NCBI RefSeq assembly: GCF_003464595.1
Contig: NZ_QRZF01000002.1
Span: 478,052 to 542,051, forward strand
DNA: 64,000 nucleotides
From: Bacteroides intestinalis
GTDB lineage: Bacteria; Bacteroidota; Bacteroidia; Bacteroidales; Bacteroidaceae
Reading direction: 5' to 3'
Shown here: in pieces, positions 26,791-36,717 of the stretch
How the letters are laid out: each line of letters opens with the position of its first letter
Position numbering within the stretch: position 1 is the stretch's first letter
Position numbers and translations under genes: made by a program
The notes under the pieces: generated by a model
The model's database searches: none
Seen by the model: only the letters and a program-made list of their open reading frames with translations
Told to the model about the DNA's origin: nothing

Positions 26791-28158
26791 TTACGCCAGA
26801 CTGCCTATTTCGTCCAGATTCTTCTGAATATCCTGATCTGTCAGTTCATAATTAACAAGATCGCCGGAGAGGTATTTATCGTACGAAGTCATGTCAATCA
26901 GTCCGTGACCTGAGAGATTGAACAGGATCACTTTTTCTTCGCCTGTTTCCTTGCATTTGTTTGCTTCGCGGATGGCGGCAGCAATAGCGTGACAAGATTC
27001 CGGTGCGGGAATGATACCTTCAACCTGGGCAAACAGACAACCGGCTTCGAATGATTCCAGTTGTTTGATGTCTACAGCTTCCATTAGACCATCTTTCAAT
27101 AGTTGCGAAACGATAACACCTGCACCGTGGTAACGCAATCCACCTGCATGAATATTGGCAGGAGCAAAGTTATGTCCCAATGTATACATAGGTAGCAATG
27201 GGGTATATCCGGCTTCATCACCGAAATCATATTGGAACTTACCACGTGTCAACTTCGGGCAAGAAGCCGGTTCGGCAGCGATGAAACGTGTTTGTTTACC
27301 TTCCAGGATCTTATGGCGCATGAATGGGAATGCGATACCGCCAAAATTGGAACCACCACCGAAGCAAGCGATTACCATATCAGGATATTCTCCTGCCATT
27401 TCCATTTGTTTTTCGGCTTCCAAGCCGATTACAGTCTGGTGCAAAGCTACATGGCTCAAAACGGATCCTAATGTATATTTGCAATTCGGTGTAGTTTGTG
27501 CCAGTTCGATGGCTTCCGAAATAGCTGTTCCTAAAGAACCCTGATAGTTGGGGTGAGCTGTCAGAATGTCTTTTCCGGCGCGGGTAGACATAGATGGAGA
27601 CGGTGTAACCTGTGCGCCGAACGTCTGCATGATGCTACGGCGGTAAGGTTTCTGTTCGTAGCTGATTTTTACTTGGTAAACAGCAGCTTCCAAGCCAAAC
27701 AAGCGGGCAGCATAGGCCAGTGAAGCACCCCATTGACCGGCACCGGTTTCTGTGGTAACGTTGGTTACTCCTTCTTTTTTGCAATAGTAAGCTTGGGGAA
27801 TGGCAGAGTTTAACTTGTGTGATCCCATTGGACTGACACTCTCATTCTTGAAGTAGATGTGTGCCGGAGTGCCCAATGCTTCCTCCAGTCCATAGGCACG
27901 GACGAGCGGAGTACTGCGATAATATTTGTACATTTCGCGTACTTCTTCGGGAATCTCAATCCACTTATCGGTCTGGTTAAGTTCTTGCTTACACAGTTCC
28001 TGAGCGAAGATAGGATATAAATCTTCTGCTTTCAGTGGTTGTTTGGTACCGGGATGAAGCGGAGGCATCGGTTTATTTACCATATCTGCCTGTATATTAT
28101 ACCAATAGTGTGGAATTTCTTCTTCCGGAAGGAAAAATCTTTTTGTCTTGTTGCTCAT
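26791..28158 (-). CDS. trpB: Tryptophan synthase beta chain, TrpB2 type
   Basis: A 455-residue PLP enzyme that makes L-tryptophan from indole and serine. The length and N-terminal extension (PHYWYNIQADM) identify the TrpB2 branch; classical TrpB is near 400 residues. The PLP lysine is K115 in MGSHKLNSA, the catalytic glutamate region is TTETGAGQWG and the phosphate-binding loop is CFGGGSNFGG. No trpA or other trp gene is nearby. A stand-alone TrpB2 often salvages indole, which is plentiful in the gut. That role is inferred. Confidence 0.95.
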   Translation of the reverse strand: MSNKTKRFFLPEEEIPHYWYNIQADMVNKPMPPLHPGTKQPLKAEDLYPIFAQELCKQELNQTDKWIEIPEEVREMYKYYRSTPLVRAYGLEEALGTPAHIYFKNESVSPMGSHKLNSAIPQAYYCKKEGVTNVTTETGAGQWGASLAYAARLFGLEAAVYQVKISYEQKPYRRSIMQTFGAQVTPSPSMSTRAGKDILTAHPNYQGSLGTAISEAIELAQTTPNCKYTLGSVLSHVALHQTVIGLEAEKQMEMAGEYPDMVIACFGGGSNFGGIAFPFMRHKILEGKQTRFIAAEPASCPKLTRGKFQYDFGDEAGYTPLLPMYTLGHNFAPANIHAGGLRYHGAGVIVSQLLKDGLMEAVDIKQLESFEAGCLFAQVEGIIPAPESCHAIAAAIREANKCKETGEEKVILFNLSGHGLIDMTSYDKYLSGDLVNYELTDQDIQKNLDEIGSLA

Positions 28159-28189
28159 AGTGGTTAATTCTATTAAATTTTTACGAGGC

Positions 28190-28197
28190 CAAATGTA
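28190..28197 (-). promoter_or_regulatory. -7 box of the trpB2 gene
   Basis: On the minus strand this reads TACATTTG, an exact TAnnTTTG match, 32 bases before the ATG. The rest of the 133-base divergent region is AT-rich and must also hold the promoter of the potassium transporter. Confidence 0.5.
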
Positions 28198-28291
28198 ACT
28201 ATTATTTTTAAAACAATTTCTTTTTTCTTTTGTTTTTTGTCTATACGCATTGTTTTGTTTATGTTTGCCTGATATTTAATTTGGTGTCTCC

Positions 28292-30121
28292 ATGAAGATT
28301 TATCATAAATTCTTGTTATATCAGAATAAATGGATTCATCCGTACACTCGGATCATTCTTGGAGGGGTGACTTATATAGCCTACCTGGCTTCTATTCTGT
28401 TAATTGTAGGTGTAGTATATGAACACGGCTTTACTATTTCCGAACACGAGGCTTCTCAACTGCAAACTCTCTATCGGTTTGTGTGGGGTGTTTTCCTGAC
28501 GGAAGTGACTTTGCGTCTCTTGTTGGAATACAGAGATACAAAGCGTGCATTTAAGAAACTGGCCTGGATACTGATCGCCTTACTCTATCTTACTCTGATT
28601 CCGGTTATTTTTCATCGACCGGAGGAAGAAGGAGCTATTTTGTACTTTTGGGAATTCTTGAACGGAAAACCTTATCACATTGTACTTTTGCTCATTTTTT
28701 CTTTCTTTAATCTGTCCAATGGCTTGGTCAGGTTATTAGGACGGAGAACGAATCCTTCTTTAATCCTGGCTGGTAGTTTCTTTATAATTATTCTTATAGG
28801 AACGGGCCTGTTAATGCTGCCCCGCTGTACGATGAATGGAATTTCTTGGGTGGATTCTTTGTTTATTTCCACCAGTGCAGTGTGTGTCACAGGACTGACT
28901 TCGGTGGATGTGGCTTCCACCTTTACTACATCTGGTTTTGTGGTGATTATCCTACTAATACAGATTGGCGGTTTGGGGGTAATGACACTGACCAGTTTTT
29001 TTGCGATGTTCTTTATGGGTAATACATCATTCTATAACCAGTTGGTGGTTCGTGATATGGTTAGTTCCAATTCATTGAATTCATTGCTTTCTACTTTACT
29101 GTATATATTAGGCTTCACACTGGCTATAGAAGGGACGGGAATGCTTGCCATTTGGAGTGATATTCATGGTACAATGGGAATGACTTTTGAGGAGGAAGTA
29201 GCCTTTTCTGCTTTCCATGCCATATCAGCATTTTGTAATGCGGGTTTTTCCACATTACCGGGTAATCTGGGTAATCCATTGGTGATGACGGGGCATAATC
29301 CTTTCCTTATTTATATATCCTTGCTGATTATTCTGGGTGGTATCGGTTTCCCGATATTGGTGAATTTTAAAGATATCGTACTCCATCATTTACGTCGTAT
29401 ATGGAAGTTCTTGCATACATGGGAGTGGGACAGACATCGTTTTTACCATCTGTATAACCTGAATACGAGGATTGTACTGATTATGACTTTTCTGTTGCTG
29501 GTGCTTGGTACAGTTTTTATTGCTATTTTTGAGTGGAACCATGCCTTTGCCGGCATGTCGGTTGCTGATAAATGGACACAGGCATTTTTTAATGCAACTT
29601 GTCCGCGTACTGCCGGGTTTACCAGTGTGGATTTAACTTCGTTGGGAGTACAGAGTGTATTGATCTATATTTTCCTGATGTGGGTTGGTGGTGCAGCACA
29701 ATCTACGGCCGGTGGTGTCAAGGTGAATGCCTTTGCGGTAGTTGTGTTGAATCTGGTTGCTGTGTTGCGCGGTACGGAAAAGGTAGAGGTGTTCGGCCGT
29801 GAGTTGTCATACGATTCAATCCGTCGTTCCAATGCTACAGTGGTGATGTCTCTTGGTGTTTTATTTGTTTTTGTTTTTATTCTGACGATGTGGGAACCTC
29901 AGGCATCTGTTATGGCACTTTTGTTTGAATGTGTGTCGGCACTGAGTACGGTAGGTTCCAGTTTAAATCTGACTCCGACCTTGGGTGATAATAGTAAGCT
30001 ACTTGTTGCTTTCTTGATGTTTATCGGACGTGTGGGTTTGATTACGTTGATGTTGGGTATCATTAAGCAAAAGAAACATACGAAGTATCAGTATCCAAGT
30101 GGACAGATTATTATAAATTAG
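28292..30121 (+). CDS. trkH: Potassium uptake protein, TrkH/KtrB family
   Basis: A 609-residue inner-membrane potassium translocating subunit. The four pore-loop filter segments can be read in order: CVTGLTSV (about 199), CNAGFST (about 315), RTAGFTSV (about 440) and STVGSSL (about 549). About 130 extra N-terminal residues form further membrane helices, making it longer than Escherichia coli TrkH (483). The gene for a single-RCK regulatory partner starts 23 bases downstream. The pair probably imports K+ with membrane-potential or sodium coupling gated by nucleotide. Confidence 0.95.
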   Translation: MKIYHKFLLYQNKWIHPYTRIILGGVTYIAYLASILLIVGVVYEHGFTISEHEASQLQTLYRFVWGVFLTEVTLRLLLEYRDTKRAFKKLAWILIALLYLTLIPVIFHRPEEEGAILYFWEFLNGKPYHIVLLLIFSFFNLSNGLVRLLGRRTNPSLILAGSFFIIILIGTGLLMLPRCTMNGISWVDSLFISTSAVCVTGLTSVDVASTFTTSGFVVIILLIQIGGLGVMTLTSFFAMFFMGNTSFYNQLVVRDMVSSNSLNSLLSTLLYILGFTLAIEGTGMLAIWSDIHGTMGMTFEEEVAFSAFHAISAFCNAGFSTLPGNLGNPLVMTGHNPFLIYISLLIILGGIGFPILVNFKDIVLHHLRRIWKFLHTWEWDRHRFYHLYNLNTRIVLIMTFLLLVLGTVFIAIFEWNHAFAGMSVADKWTQAFFNATCPRTAGFTSVDLTSLGVQSVLIYIFLMWVGGAAQSTAGGVKVNAFAVVVLNLVAVLRGTEKVEVFGRELSYDSIRRSNATVVMSLGVLFVFVFILTMWEPQASVMALLFECVSALSTVGSSLNLTPTLGDNSKLLVAFLMFIGRVGLITLMLGIIKQKKHTKYQYPSGQIIIN

Positions 30122-30144
30122 TAATTAGTAGTAAAATAAATAGT

Positions 30145-30831
30145 ATGAAGTATATTATTATCGGTTTAGGAAATTACGGACACATGCTTGCCGAGGAATT
30201 GTCGGCATTGGGGCACGAGGTGATTGGTGCGGATGTGAGTGCAAGCCGCGTAGATAGTATAAAAGAGAAAATAGCTACAGCTTTTGTATTGGATGCAACT
30301 GACGAGCAGGCGCTTGCTGTTCTTCCTTTAAGTGGAGTGGATGTGGTAGTAGTGGCTATTGGTGAGAATTTTGGCGCTTCCATTCGTGTAGTGGCTTTGC
30401 TGAAACAACAGAAAGTGGAGCATATCTATGCGCGGGCTATTGATAATGTCCATCGTTCCGTACTTGAGGCTTTTGATTTGGAACGGATTTTAACTCCGGA
30501 GGAAGATGCTGCTCGTGGTTTGGTACATCTGTTGGAATTTGGTGCCAATATGGAAACATTCAGGGTGGACTCAAATTACTATGTAGTGAAATTTACTGTG
30601 CCGGAAAAAATGATAGGATACTATGCCAATGAATTGAATCTGGATAAAGAATTTGGTTTGAAGTTATTAGCATTGAAGCGTGCCAAGACTTTAAAGAACT
30701 GTCTGGGCATCTCATTTACAGAACATGATGTGATGAATGAATTACCTGAAAATGATCAAGTACAAGCTGGTGACGAACTGGTTTGTTACGGACGGTACAA
30801 GGACTTCCAGAAGTTTTGGAAAGCGATGTAA
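30145..30831 (+). CDS. trkA: Potassium uptake regulatory subunit, TrkA/KtrA family
   Basis: A 228-residue cytoplasmic RCK protein. The Rossmann fold begins YIIIGLGNYGHMLAEEL (GxGxxG) with an acidic residue at the end of the second strand (GADVS), which fits NAD(H) or ATP binding. An RCK_C domain occupies about residues 140-228. A single RCK unit of this size is KtrA-like; E. coli TrkA has two. It gates the membrane subunit encoded upstream. The stop codon directly abuts the stop of the convergent HxlR gene. Confidence 0.94.
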   Translation: MKYIIIGLGNYGHMLAEELSALGHEVIGADVSASRVDSIKEKIATAFVLDATDEQALAVLPLSGVDVVVVAIGENFGASIRVVALLKQQKVEHIYARAIDNVHRSVLEAFDLERILTPEEDAARGLVHLLEFGANMETFRVDSNYYVVKFTVPEKMIGYYANELNLDKEFGLKLLALKRAKTLKNCLGISFTEHDVMNELPENDQVQAGDELVCYGRYKDFQKFWKAM

Positions 30832-31200
30832 CTACGCTTTCCTATAGGATTTTCTGTCATCTAATATATCATTCATATTTTCTTGTGCCCACAATATCAA
30901 GGAATTGATATGGGGCAATAAAGACATGGCTCTGTCTGTAAGTGAGTATTCCACTTTCGGAGGAACCTGTGCATAAATTTGTCTCTTCACGAGTCCATCT
31001 TCTTCCAGAGTGCGTAGAGTGACCGTCAGCATCTTTTGTGATATATCCGGTATTGTCTTTTGTAATTCATTGAATCGCATGACGGGTGCCTGTGTTAGTG
31101 TGAAAAGTGTCAGTATCGACCATTTATCACTGATTCGTGATAGTATCATTCGGATAGGACAATCGATATAAGAGCTATTTTGTATATCTATTCTATTCAT
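30832..31200 (-). CDS. HxlR family transcriptional regulator
   Basis: A 122-residue winged-helix DNA-binding protein. HxlR hallmarks are the cysteine after the start (SSYIDCPIRMIL), KWSILTLFTL, the MRFNELQKTIPDISQKMLTVTLRTLEEDGLV recognition region and the VEYSLTDRAMSLLPHI end. An upstream in-frame ATG at 31257 would add 19 unrelated residues, so the start at 31200 is preferred. Some HxlR members sense reactive aldehydes or oxidants through the N-terminal cysteine. Its target is not evident; nothing divergent lies within 390 bases. Confidence 0.9.
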   Translation of the reverse strand: MNRIDIQNSSYIDCPIRMILSRISDKWSILTLFTLTQAPVMRFNELQKTIPDISQKMLTVTLRTLEEDGLVKRQIYAQVPPKVEYSLTDRAMSLLPHINSLILWAQENMNDILDDRKSYRKA

Positions 31201-31322
31201 ATCTTGCTGATTTATAAAACACTCTACAAAAGTAACTAATATGCCAATTATATGCAAATATACACCTGTGATTCTTTTATTACTTTTCCTTGCATGAGCA
31301 TACGATTTGATATAGTGAATTG

Positions 31323-31381
31323 AAAACAGCTTTACTCTGAATTTGGTTGATAATAAACTAAATTTAGAATAAGGCTGTTTT
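31323..31381. terminator. Long bidirectional hairpin between divergent genes
   Basis: AAAACAGC at 31323-31330 pairs with GCTGTTTT at 31374-31381, and an inner TCTGAATTT pairs with AAATTTAGA (one G-U). The loop is about 17 bases and T-runs occur on both outer strands. It could terminate transcription in either direction, but no gene runs into it on either side. Confidence 0.5.
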
Positions 31382-31414
31382 ATGTATTATATTAAAATGA
31401 TTTTTATTAAATCT

Positions 31415-31446
31415 TTTGGTTGGATAAAATTATTATGCTACCTTCG
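31415..31446 (+). promoter_or_regulatory. Promoter of the PUL sigma gene
   Basis: TTTG at 31415-31418 and TACCTTCG at 31439-31446 (one mismatch to TAnnTTTG) are 20 bp apart. The predicted leader before the ATG at 31596 is about 140 bases. Confidence 0.6.
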
Positions 31447-31595
31447 CATTTGGAATATTTTAAACAGTATTCAATGTTAACCTTGGGCATAGACTTTCAT
31501 TAGGTTCGTACTCGAGCACTAAATTAAAGATACACAGTTGGTAAAAGCTTGTGCAATAAGTAGAGATTCAGATCCAGACCTTTATAAATTATGAT

Positions 31596-32174
31596 ATGTA
31601 TATAAAGACTAACACGGAAGAAACGACATCTTTCAATCAGCTATATAAAGATTACCAAACATCGTTTGTCAACTTTGCTTACACCTATGTCCGTGATTGG
31701 AATGTAGCGGAAGACATTACAGCAGAAGCTATTATCTATTATTGGGAAAATCGGAATTCTCTTTCCGGTGTTGCCAATATTCCAGCATATATACTTACTG
31801 CTATAAAACATAGGAGCCTCAATTATCTCCGGCATTTACAGATACATGAAGAATGCTCTGAAGTAATCAAGAAATATCATGAATGGGAACTCAATACACG
31901 CATTGCTTCATTGGAGGCTTGCGAACCCTATGAACTGCTTGCCAAAGAGGTACAGGAGCTTATTCAGAAAACTTTGGATGAATTGCCGGAGCGTACCCGT
32001 AAGATATTTATAATGAGCCGCTACGAAAACAAATCTTATAAAGAAATTGCTGCGCTAATGAACATGACTACTAAAGGAGTTGATTTTCATATTAGCAAGG
32101 CATTAAAGCTGTTCCAGACTAATCTAAAAGACTATTATCCAATATTTCTTTTATTTTTTGCAAAATTCCACTAG
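31596..32174 (+). CDS. ECF-type sigma factor of the host-glycan PUL
   Basis: A 192-residue ECF sigma factor. Region 2 is FNQLYKDYQTSFVNFAYTYVRDWNVAEDI (about 13-41) and region 4 carries LPERTRKIFIMSRYENKSYKEIAALMNMTTKGVDFHISKAL. It is followed 49 bases later by a FecR anti-sigma gene and then by SusC with an STN domain, the usual trans-envelope relay: substrate binding at SusC is signalled by STN to FecR, which frees the sigma to activate the susCD and enzyme promoters. An earlier ATG at 31591 is closed by a stop after four codons, so 31596 is the start. Confidence 0.93.
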   Translation: MYIKTNTEETTSFNQLYKDYQTSFVNFAYTYVRDWNVAEDITAEAIIYYWENRNSLSGVANIPAYILTAIKHRSLNYLRHLQIHEECSEVIKKYHEWELNTRIASLEACEPYELLAKEVQELIQKTLDELPERTRKIFIMSRYENKSYKEIAALMNMTTKGVDFHISKALKLFQTNLKDYYPIFLLFFAKFH

Positions 32175-32223
32175 GAATTATTATCCATGAAGTGCCTTAT
32201 ATACAAAGGGAAGGTATTTTAAT

Positions 32224-33165
32224 ATGGATAGAGAATTGCTTTATAATTTTTTTAAAGGTAATGCTACTTTAGAAGAGGGCATGAAAATAAAAGCTTGGGT
32301 AGAGGCGTCGGAAGAGAATGAACGTACTTTTTATAAAGAACGTGAGCTTTTCAATACCCTTTTATTGCACAATCCGCTTCCTGAGAAAAAATCCTCTGTA
32401 TTTAAACTTTCTATTTTTAAAAAGATAAAGTCAGACGGACTGAAAATTGCTGTTGTCGTTATTCTGACATTGGCATTCAGCTATTTGTATCAAGGATATA
32501 AAAACCGTCGGGCTGATGTCATTATGAGTACGATATCTGTTCCTGAGGGGCAGCGTACTCATCTCACATTACCTGATGGAACCACTGTTTGGCTGAATGC
32601 TCGGACTACGATACAGTATCCTTCTTCTTTTAATAAGAAAAAGCGCGTGGTCATACTGCAAGGTGAAGCTTACTTTGACGTAAAGAGGAATGAAGATAAG
32701 CCATTTGTGGTACAGACCAGTGTCTGTGATGTAGAAGTTTTAGGAACAAAATTTAATGTGAATGCATATCCTGAACTGAAGAAGTTTGAAGCTACCCTTA
32801 TGCATGGTAGCGTGAAAGTTATTCCGAAAGCTAATCCTTCACAGGTTGTCATTTTGAAGCCTGAACATAAATTGTCACTGGAAAATGGAAAACTCAACAT
32901 TACAAGAGTGGAAAATTTCGATCCCTATCGTTGGAAAGAAGGGCTTATTTGCTTTACGGATGAATCATTTCTTAATATAATGAAAGATTTTGAAAAATAT
33001 TACGGGGTAAAGATAGTGATGGAGAATGAAAAAGTAGGTGAGTCTCACTTTACGGGAAAATTCAGGCTATCGGATGGTATTGATTATGCTCTTCGGATTT
33101 TGCAGGGAAACCTAAAATTCCAGTATGAGAAGGACAATGAAAAACAAATAATCCATATAAGATAA
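32224..33165 (+). CDS. FecR-type anti-sigma factor of the PUL
   Basis: A 313-residue membrane regulator. A cytoplasmic sigma-binding part covers about 1-70, a single membrane helix about 75-92, the FecR domain about 110-200 (TVWLNARTTIQYPSSF, GEAYFDVKRN) and the C-terminal DUF4974 region about 237-313. The C-terminal domain would receive the signal from the STN domain of the SusC protein encoded next. It is transcribed with the sigma gene; a structured leader separates it from susC. Confidence 0.94.
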   Translation: MDRELLYNFFKGNATLEEGMKIKAWVEASEENERTFYKERELFNTLLLHNPLPEKKSSVFKLSIFKKIKSDGLKIAVVVILTLAFSYLYQGYKNRRADVIMSTISVPEGQRTHLTLPDGTTVWLNARTTIQYPSSFNKKKRVVILQGEAYFDVKRNEDKPFVVQTSVCDVEVLGTKFNVNAYPELKKFEATLMHGSVKVIPKANPSQVVILKPEHKLSLENGKLNITRVENFDPYRWKEGLICFTDESFLNIMKDFEKYYGVKIVMENEKVGESHFTGKFRLSDGIDYALRILQGNLKFQYEKDNEKQIIHIR

Positions 33166-33318
33166 AATATCAGTATTAACCCTTAAAACAATGAATGCCT
33201 ATGATGAATGACCTATGTTAACCTAAAAATGCCGATAAGTGTTCCTGCACCTACCGGCATCGAAATCAACACAATTTTCCTGAAAAAACTGTATTAACTT
33301 AAAAATCTATACAAAGGT
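33166..33318 (+). promoter_or_regulatory. Leader of the susC gene with conserved 12-mer and hairpin
   Basis: The 153-base region contains TATTAACCCTTA at 33174-33185 and a hairpin at 33229-33260 (atgccg paired with cggcat, with an inner gtg/cac pair). The same 12-mer followed by a GC-rich hairpin occurs in the leader of the second susC gene in this window (60846-60907). The sigma-dependent promoter of susCD should lie here. Confidence 0.55.
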
Positions 33319-36300
33319 ATGAAAAATAACACTTTGTCGGGGGGATATTATCCTAAAAATCCCCGAATAAAACATTTTTTTAGAATTATGAGAATCACTT
33401 TATTCTTGTTGGTGGCATGTGTCTTTTCTGCATATGCCGGGAATTCATATTCCCAGAACACGAAGGTCAGCCTTGATGTGAGTAATGTCAAGTTGAACAA
33501 AGTATTGGATGCAATAGAGAGCCAAACAGATTACCTCTTTATATATAATAGTCAAATAAACATAAATAAGCTGGTGAGTATCAAAGCACACGAACAGGCA
33601 GTTTCAAAGGTATTAGATAAAATATTGAGGGACACTGGTATCAAATACAAATTGGAGGGCTCCCATATTATTTTGGAAAGAAAAGAGGTACGCGATACCC
33701 CCGCTGCTATTTCGCAACAGCAAACAAAAAAAATTAGCGGAACCGTTGTCGATAAGACAGGAGAGACTATTATTGGAGCGAATGTTAAAGTACAAGGTAC
33801 TGACAGAGGTACAATTACTGATATTGATGGTAATTTTAGTTTGGATATTTCTCCAAAAGAGGTCCTTATTATCTCGTTTATAGGATATCAGGAGAAGAAA
33901 ATAACAATTGATAATCAGACTCATATCAATGTAACTCTGGAAGAAGATAGTAAACTGCTGGATGAGGTAATAGTCATTGGCTATGGTACTACTTCTACAC
34001 GCAAAATGGCGTCTGCCGTAACAGCCGTGAAAGGGGAAAAGTTGCAGGATCTTCCCTTCAGTAGTGTAACCGCTTCTTTGGCTGGGCGTGCTACGGGAGT
34101 CATTGTTGAATCGTCTGGTGGCGAACCAGGTTCCACACCTTCTATCTCTATTCGTGGTGGTGGTGCACCGATCTATGTAATTGACGGCGTTATTTCCGAT
34201 TCATGGGATTTTAATACACTGAATCCTAATGATATTGAAAGTTTATCTATATTGAAAGATGCGGCATCTCTGGCTGTTTATGGTTCGCGTGCTGCCAATG
34301 GTATCGTAATGGTGAAAACCAAACAGGGCGGAAAGGGTAAGACTGCTGTTACTTATACGTTTAATGCAGAATTTAGTCAACCGACCAAATTATTGGAGAA
34401 AACTCGTTCTTATGACTATGCTTACAATCAGAGAGCGGCAGCCCTAAATGATGGCATTGCAGAAGAGAATATTACTTTTACTCCGGAAATATTGGAGATT
34501 ATCAAAAATCAGACTGATCCTTATACATATGCTAATACTGACTGGTTAGGAGAAGGACTCAAAAATTTTGCTCCCCAATATAAGCACACGCTTTCTTTGA
34601 GTGGAAGCGGAGAGAAAGTTAATTATTACCTTTCTTTGGGGATGCTAGACCAAGGAAGTATTTATACTTCGAACGCATTGAATTATAACCGTTATACGGT
34701 TCGCAGTAATGTAAACACCACTTTTGACAAAATAGGTTTAAAAGTAACTCTGAACCTGAATGGTGCATATGAAAAGAAAGAATATCCTTCATTTTCTGCT
34801 GCGAAAATATGGGAAAATCTTTATAATCAATCGCCTCTTAATCCGGCTTATAATCCAGATGGCACCTATGCAGCTGTTACCGACCATCCGTTAGTACAAA
34901 TGGACGACCGCTCCGGTTATGATAGGAATTATGGTAAGTTTATCAATACACAGGTGGCGGCAGACTGGACTTTACCTTGGATGAAGGAAGTGATTATCGG
35001 TGCTATGTTTAATTATCGTCTGAATGACTCTCATACCAAGAAGTTTAGTACTAAAGCTCCCCAATATTATCAGGACGGCACTATTTATCCGATTGGTAAT
35101 CCGACATTGGATGAAGCCGGTTACTGGGGAGACTCCTACAACTTTGAGTTGAGTGCCGCTTATGTAAAGACATTTGCGGAGAAACATACTGTGGATGCAA
35201 AATTCGTGTATACGGTTTCTGAAAATAACGGGTGGAATATGAGTGCTTACAGAGGAGAATACTTATCAACGGTAGTCGACCAGTTATTTGCCGGTGCTGC
35301 AGATACGCAGCAGAATAGTGGTAACTCGGAAGAAGGTGGGCGTATGGGATTCGTTGGTCGTTTGAAGTACGATTATCTGAATCGCTATATTGTGGAGGGA
35401 AGTTTCCGTTACGACGGTTCGGACAACTTTGCGCCGGGACACCGTTGGGGATTTTTCCCTTCGGGCGCTATAGCATGGGCTGTAAGTGAAGAACCTTTCT
35501 TTAAGGAATGGAATCAGCATGTGATTGATTTGATTAAGATACGTGCTTCTTATGGGCAGACCGGTACAGAAGCTGGTGTTAATCGCTTTGGCTATCTTTC
35601 CACTTATAATATGGATGAAAAGAAGATTGTAATCGGAGGTAAACTGCAATCTGGATTTAGTGAAGGAGAACTGGTTTCTCCTGAATTGTTGAGTTGGTAT
35701 CAGGTTAATTCCCTAAACTACGGATTAGATATGGCTTTCTTCAAGAATCGCTTAAAAGGAACTTTCGATTATTTCTATTATGTGACTAAAGGTGGTCTGA
35801 TGAGTCCGGGCGATCGCTATGTTACTCCATTAGGAAAGAAGTTACCACAAATTAAGTCGGAAAGTGAACAACGTCGTGAAGGTGTGGAACTGACCATGCG
35901 CTGGTCGGATACAACTCCGCGCAAATTCTCTTATGAAGTAGGATTTAATATGACTTATTTCAATACCCTTTGGAAGGTGAAATCTGATGAAGCCTTGACT
36001 TCATTGATGAATCCATATAAACGTCAGACTAATCAAACTGATTATTATGGTATTGGTTATCTGGATACGGGGTTATACCAATATATAGAAGATATTCTGA
36101 ATTCACCGCGCAGATTGGCTTCCAACCAGACTAAATTGGGAGATATAGGTTATGTAGATGTCAATGGCGATGGCAAAATTGATGGTGAAGACCAGGTACG
36201 CATCGGTATGCCGACAAAACCTCATTTTACGTATGGCATTGATTTTTCTTTCAGTTATGAAGGTTTTAATTTGTCAGGTCTGTTCTACGGTACTGGCGAA

Positions 36301-36702
36301 CGTTACATGACGCTTGGAGACCGCTACCAGAAAGGCGAAAGTAAATATCTTTATTACCAGAATCAGTTGAACTATTGGAGACCGGATAATACGAATGCTG
36401 ACTTCCCGAGAATTTCTGTAAGTTCCGGTGCAAATGGGAGCAACAATCAGGTCAGTTCTACTTATTGGATGAGAGATGGATCTTATATCCGGTTAAAGAA
36501 TTTGCAGTTGAGTTATGATTTTAAATACAAACTTCTGAAAAAATGTGACTGGTTGCAGATGTGCCGCGTGAATCTGAGTGGTAGTAACTTGTTTACAATC
36601 TCTGGAATAAGCAAGTTTTTCGATCCGGAAACTTCATCTACCAGTGGTGACGGATATCCTGTACAGCGGGTTTATGCAATAGGTTTAACGATTGGCTTTT
36701 AA
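33319..36702 (+). CDS. SusC-like TonB-dependent receptor with STN domain
   Basis: A 1127-residue outer-membrane importer. Order: long signal region ending near residue 45, STN domain (about 48-118), CarboxypepD_reg domain (about 138-212), TonB box with DEVIVIGYGT (about 215-224), plug (about 225-345, with VYGSRAANGIVMVKTK) and C-terminal barrel. The STN domain marks it as the sensor of the adjacent FecR/sigma pair. A calcium-loop-like DVNGDGKIDGED lies near residue 950. It forms the pedal-bin transporter with the SusD-like lipoprotein encoded 15 bases downstream and imports the oligosaccharide released at the surface. Confidence 0.96.
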   Translation: MKNNTLSGGYYPKNPRIKHFFRIMRITLFLLVACVFSAYAGNSYSQNTKVSLDVSNVKLNKVLDAIESQTDYLFIYNSQININKLVSIKAHEQAVSKVLDKILRDTGIKYKLEGSHIILERKEVRDTPAAISQQQTKKISGTVVDKTGETIIGANVKVQGTDRGTITDIDGNFSLDISPKEVLIISFIGYQEKKITIDNQTHINVTLEEDSKLLDEVIVIGYGTTSTRKMASAVTAVKGEKLQDLPFSSVTASLAGRATGVIVESSGGEPGSTPSISIRGGGAPIYVIDGVISDSWDFNTLNPNDIESLSILKDAASLAVYGSRAANGIVMVKTKQGGKGKTAVTYTFNAEFSQPTKLLEKTRSYDYAYNQRAAALNDGIAEENITFTPEILEIIKNQTDPYTYANTDWLGEGLKNFAPQYKHTLSLSGSGEKVNYYLSLGMLDQGSIYTSNALNYNRYTVRSNVNTTFDKIGLKVTLNLNGAYEKKEYPSFSAAKIWENLYNQSPLNPAYNPDGTYAAVTDHPLVQMDDRSGYDRNYGKFINTQVAADWTLPWMKEVIIGAMFNYRLNDSHTKKFSTKAPQYYQDGTIYPIGNPTLDEAGYWGDSYNFELSAAYVKTFAEKHTVDAKFVYTVSENNGWNMSAYRGEYLSTVVDQLFAGAADTQQNSGNSEEGGRMGFVGRLKYDYLNRYIVEGSFRYDGSDNFAPGHRWGFFPSGAIAWAVSEEPFFKEWNQHVIDLIKIRASYGQTGTEAGVNRFGYLSTYNMDEKKIVIGGKLQSGFSEGELVSPELLSWYQVNSLNYGLDMAFFKNRLKGTFDYFYYVTKGGLMSPGDRYVTPLGKKLPQIKSESEQRREGVELTMRWSDTTPRKFSYEVGFNMTYFNTLWKVKSDEALTSLMNPYKRQTNQTDYYGIGYLDTGLYQYIEDILNSPRRLASNQTKLGDIGYVDVNGDGKIDGEDQVRIGMPTKPHFTYGIDFSFSYEGFNLSGLFYGTGERYMTLGDRYQKGESKYLYYQNQLNYWRPDNTNADFPRISVSSGANGSNNQVSSTYWMRDGSYIRLKNLQLSYDFKYKLLKKCDWLQMCRVNLSGSNLFTISGISKFFDPETSSTSGDGYPVQRVYAIGLTIGF

Positions 36703-36717
36703 TGAGGAGGAACGAAT

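Larger units (their letters stand above)
31201..31595. other. Divergent intergenic region, HxlR to PUL sigma
   Basis: A 395-base AT-rich region. It contains a long imperfect hairpin at 31323-31381 and the PUL sigma promoter at 31415-31446. Bases 31450-31590 form a leader with no recognised element. No gene was found in it. Confidence 0.6.

Noticed and set aside
26791..30831. Functional link between TrpB2 and the potassium transporter genes
   Set aside because: They are divergent and individually complete; monovalent-cation dependence of tryptophan synthase is too general to support a link.
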